From positions 248,001-312,000 of the forward strand of contig CAVOXT010000003.1 of NCBI GenBank assembly GCA_963700495.1: a stretch of DNA of 64,000 bases, read 5' to 3'. Origin of the DNA: JACCTU01 sp963700495 (GTDB taxonomy: Bacteria; Actinomycetota; Thermoleophilia; Gaiellales; Gaiellaceae). Below are positions 62,104 through 64,000 of this stretch, piece after piece. Under the pieces are notes generated by a model. That model was not told the origin of the DNA. It did no database searches and was given only the letters and a program-made list of their open reading frames with translations. Made by a program: the position numbers and the translations under genes. Every line of letters begins with the position of its first letter. Positions within the stretch are counted from its first letter, which is position 1.

Positions 62104-63564
62104 GTGGGCAAACGCCTCTCGATCGCCCTGGCTCTGATCCCGCTCGCACTCGCTCCCGGTCTCGCCGGGGCCGAGTCGTCGCGGGACGGCGGCGCGACCT
62201 CGCAGGCCTATGCGCTCAAGGTGATCGTTCCGGGTCAGGGCGGTGTTTCGACGACCGCGGTCGCAGCGCCGGTCGACGCGGTTTCCTTCGGGAACGCGGC
62301 GTCCTATCCGAGCGCTGACGTCGTCTCGTGGGGCGGCTCGGTGGCGTCGGCCTCCGCGAGCCCGGGCCAGACGGTGACCGCCAACGCCGCGGCCGAGGTG
62401 AGCTCGCTCTCGCTGTTCAGCGGCGAGGTCCAGGCGACGTCGATCCGCGGCGCGGTGCAGGCCCGCTCGAGCTCCGCCGGAGCATCGGGCGACTTCGAGG
62501 GCTCGAACGTCGGAACGCTCGTCGTGCAGGGCCAGACCGTCGCGATCTCGCCGAACGCGCGGGTCGCGCTCGGCGACTGGGGCTTCGCGATCGTGCTCGC
62601 GCAGGGCTCCGCGCCGACGGACACGTCGTTTCGCGGCAACGTGACGGCGCTCGACATCCGGCTGACCGTCGACCACGGTGGACTCCCGGCAGGCACCCAG
62701 ATCCTCGTCGGCTACGCCGAGGCCTCGGTCACTGCACCCGACCCCCAGTCGACGGAGACGACCTCCACGACGCCGGTGCCGACCACGAAGAACCGGAAGG
62801 GTCCGAGGTCGGTCGGCCCCCCGGAGTCGAACGGCATCCCGCCCGTGATTCGACAGCCGCCGATCGGCGTGAAGCCGAAGCTGACTCCGAGCCGCTACGT
62901 CTTCCCGGTCTACGGCCAGTCGTCGTTCACGAACACGTTCGGCGCGCCGCGCGCCACGACGACGTGGCACCACGGCGAGGACATCTTCTCGTCGCTCGGA
63001 GCACCGCTGCTCGCCGTAGCGGACGGGACGGTCTTCTCGGTCGGCTGGAACGACGTCGGCGGCTACCGGCTCTGGCTACGCGATCGGCAGGGAAACCAGT
63101 TCTACTACGCGCACCTCTCGGCGTTCTCGCCGCTCGCGCAGAACGGTGCCGAGGTGAAGGCGGGCGACGTCGTCGGGTTCATGGGGAACTCGGGCGACGC
63201 TGCGGGCACGCCGTACCACCTTCACTTCGAGATCCACCCGCTCGGGATGCTGCACATGGGCTACGACGGTGTCGTGGCGCCGTATCCCTATCTCGTCGCG
63301 TGGCGGCGCGTCCAGGACATCACGTTCCCCGACGGCGCGGGCTGGGCGCCGGCTCCGAATGCCGGGTCGTCGGCGCCGAAGCCGGGAGCCATCGTTCTGC
63401 AGGTGTCCGACATCTCAACCGCCAGCGGGCTTCGCCCCGGCTCGGTGGCACGCGCTTTCGTCGCGCCCGTCTCCGCTGAGGGCGACGGCTCGCTGGTCCG
63501 CGCATTCGCGCCGCCGGCTGCTCAGGACGGCGTGCGCGAAGGCGCCGGCGAGCAGCAGCCCTAG
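62104..63564 (+). CDS. Secreted M23 metallopeptidase (LytM-type)
   Basis: Probably cuts peptidoglycan cross-bridges or activates amidases. A signal peptide (LSIALALIPLALAPGLAGAE) is followed by an alanine/serine-rich beta region of about 200 residues, a proline/threonine-rich linker (about 205-245), then the LytM core: TTTWHHGEDIFSSLGAPLLA and GTPYHLHFEIHPLG, with the zinc ligands HxxxD and HxH. The 486-residue protein is intact from GTG 62104. It is divergent from the zinc operon. Confidence 0.88.
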   Translation: MGKRLSIALALIPLALAPGLAGAESSRDGGATSQAYALKVIVPGQGGVSTTAVAAPVDAVSFGNAASYPSADVVSWGGSVASASASPGQTVTANAAAEVSSLSLFSGEVQATSIRGAVQARSSSAGASGDFEGSNVGTLVVQGQTVAISPNARVALGDWGFAIVLAQGSAPTDTSFRGNVTALDIRLTVDHGGLPAGTQILVGYAEASVTAPDPQSTETTSTTPVPTTKNRKGPRSVGPPESNGIPPVIRQPPIGVKPKLTPSRYVFPVYGQSSFTNTFGAPRATTTWHHGEDIFSSLGAPLLAVADGTVFSVGWNDVGGYRLWLRDRQGNQFYYAHLSAFSPLAQNGAEVKAGDVVGFMGNSGDAAGTPYHLHFEIHPLGMLHMGYDGVVAPYPYLVAWRRVQDITFPDGAGWAPAPNAGSSAPKPGAIVLQVSDISTASGLRPGSVARAFVAPVSAEGDGSLVRAFAPPAAQDGVREGAGEQQP

Positions 63565-63980
63565 CTGCTCGAGTTGTTGCCCTGGTAGGTGAAGTCCTCG
63601 TCCGAGCCGCCGAGCAGGCCCTTGAGCCAGCTGCGCGTCGCCGGTCCGGTCACCGGGTTGAAGAGGATTCCGATCGAGATCCCGGTGATGAGCAGGACCG
63701 CGTTCCGGGTCGAGTGATCCTTCGTTCCCTGCAGCCGGTTCGCCGCCTTGCGCAAGTCGTCCACGACGCTCTTGAGGCTCTCCTGGATGTCCTCGTCGGT
63801 CGCGACGCGCGCGGCGAGCGAGACCGTGCCCCGCGGGCCCATCAGGTCGCCGTAGATGTCACGTGCTGCGTCGAACGCGTCGCGGACGTTCTTCCGGAGC
63901 TCTTCGTCCTTGACGGCACGCTCGACGTACGGGCGGACGGTGTCCGCCGTGTCGTAGAGCCGTTCCTTCGTCTTGGCCAT
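63561..63980 (-). CDS. YtxH-like membrane-associated protein
   Basis: A 139-residue protein with a charged helical N-terminus (MAKTKERLYDTADTVRPYVE), a helix around ARDIYGDLMGPRGTVSL, a single short TM segment (NAVLLITGISIGILFNPV) and an acidic tail ending YQGNNSSS. The pattern is like YtxH/general stress proteins. AAAGGA precedes the ATG at 63980. Function unknown. Confidence 0.7.
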   Translation of the reverse strand: MAKTKERLYDTADTVRPYVERAVKDEELRKNVRDAFDAARDIYGDLMGPRGTVSLAARVATDEDIQESLKSVVDDLRKAANRLQGTKDHSTRNAVLLITGISIGILFNPVTGPATRSWLKGLLGGSDEDFTYQGNNSSS

Positions 63981-64000
63981 TCGTTTCGCGTCCTTTCGCT

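Overview
This is a contiguous stretch of a very GC-rich bacterial chromosome centred on the replication origin. The order parB-parA-rsmG-jag-yidC-yidD-rnpA-rpmH, then an origin-like gap, then dnaA-dnaN-recF-DUF721-gyrB-gyrA is the classic origin layout of Actinomycetota. The strong GC bias at third codon positions, frequent GTG starts, signs of leaderless transcription, a polyprenol-phosphate mannosyltransferase and an ECF sigma factor with DGPF genes fit a deep actinobacterial lineage such as Thermoleophilia. That placement is an inference, not proven here.

Layout. 1-4385 (- strand) holds segregation, rRNA methylation, membrane insertion and RNase P genes. 4386-4657 is the presumed oriC. 4658-13751 (+) carries replication and gyrase genes. 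13871-19264 has a MerR-like regulator, a GalT-like enzyme, an SPFH/NfeD pair and a badly degraded amidase gene. 19255-24760 has birA, an ECF sigma factor and a fatty acid synthesis operon (fabZ-H-D-G-F, no acpP). 24895-30487 has a metallopeptidase, a HAD hydrolase, two double-GNAT proteins, an arginase-fold protein and accD-accA. 30719-38524 has LigD, an HD-GYP sensor, NDH-2, an ABC exporter, a LOG-like protein and a DDAH. 38565-42097 is an iron uptake pair. 42099-44390 is an ECF sigma factor with three YCII/DGPF genes. 44420-49703 has a DUF1998-type helicase and a thiamine operon under a TPP riboswitch. 49707-57783 has a glycosyltransferase, PolX, LysE, a copper-homeostasis block, OtsB and split TSUP permeases. 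57798-59268 has an unknown small protein and an IS481-type element. 59270-62040 is a zinc uptake operon with its Fur-family regulator. The window ends with an M23 peptidase and a YtxH-like protein.

Two things shape the reading of the whole window. First, many conserved genes (dnaA, gyrB, recF, yidC, fabH, ndh and others) are broken by single-base indels although both halves are well conserved. Most of these are probably sequence errors, so the reading frame is given across the break. The amidase at 17201-19264 and the transposase are broken so often that they may be true pseudogenes. Second, several short palindromic repeats recur as exact copies inside or at the ends of genes. Gene-starting units often carry a TANNNT box 6-8 bases before the start codon instead of a ribosome binding site.

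No tRNA, rRNA, CRISPR array or defence island was seen. No gap between genes exceeds 300 bases. I see no clearly new multi-gene system. The best candidates for novelty are the palindromic repeats, the gyrB leader hairpin and the uncharacterised secreted proteins of the copper block.
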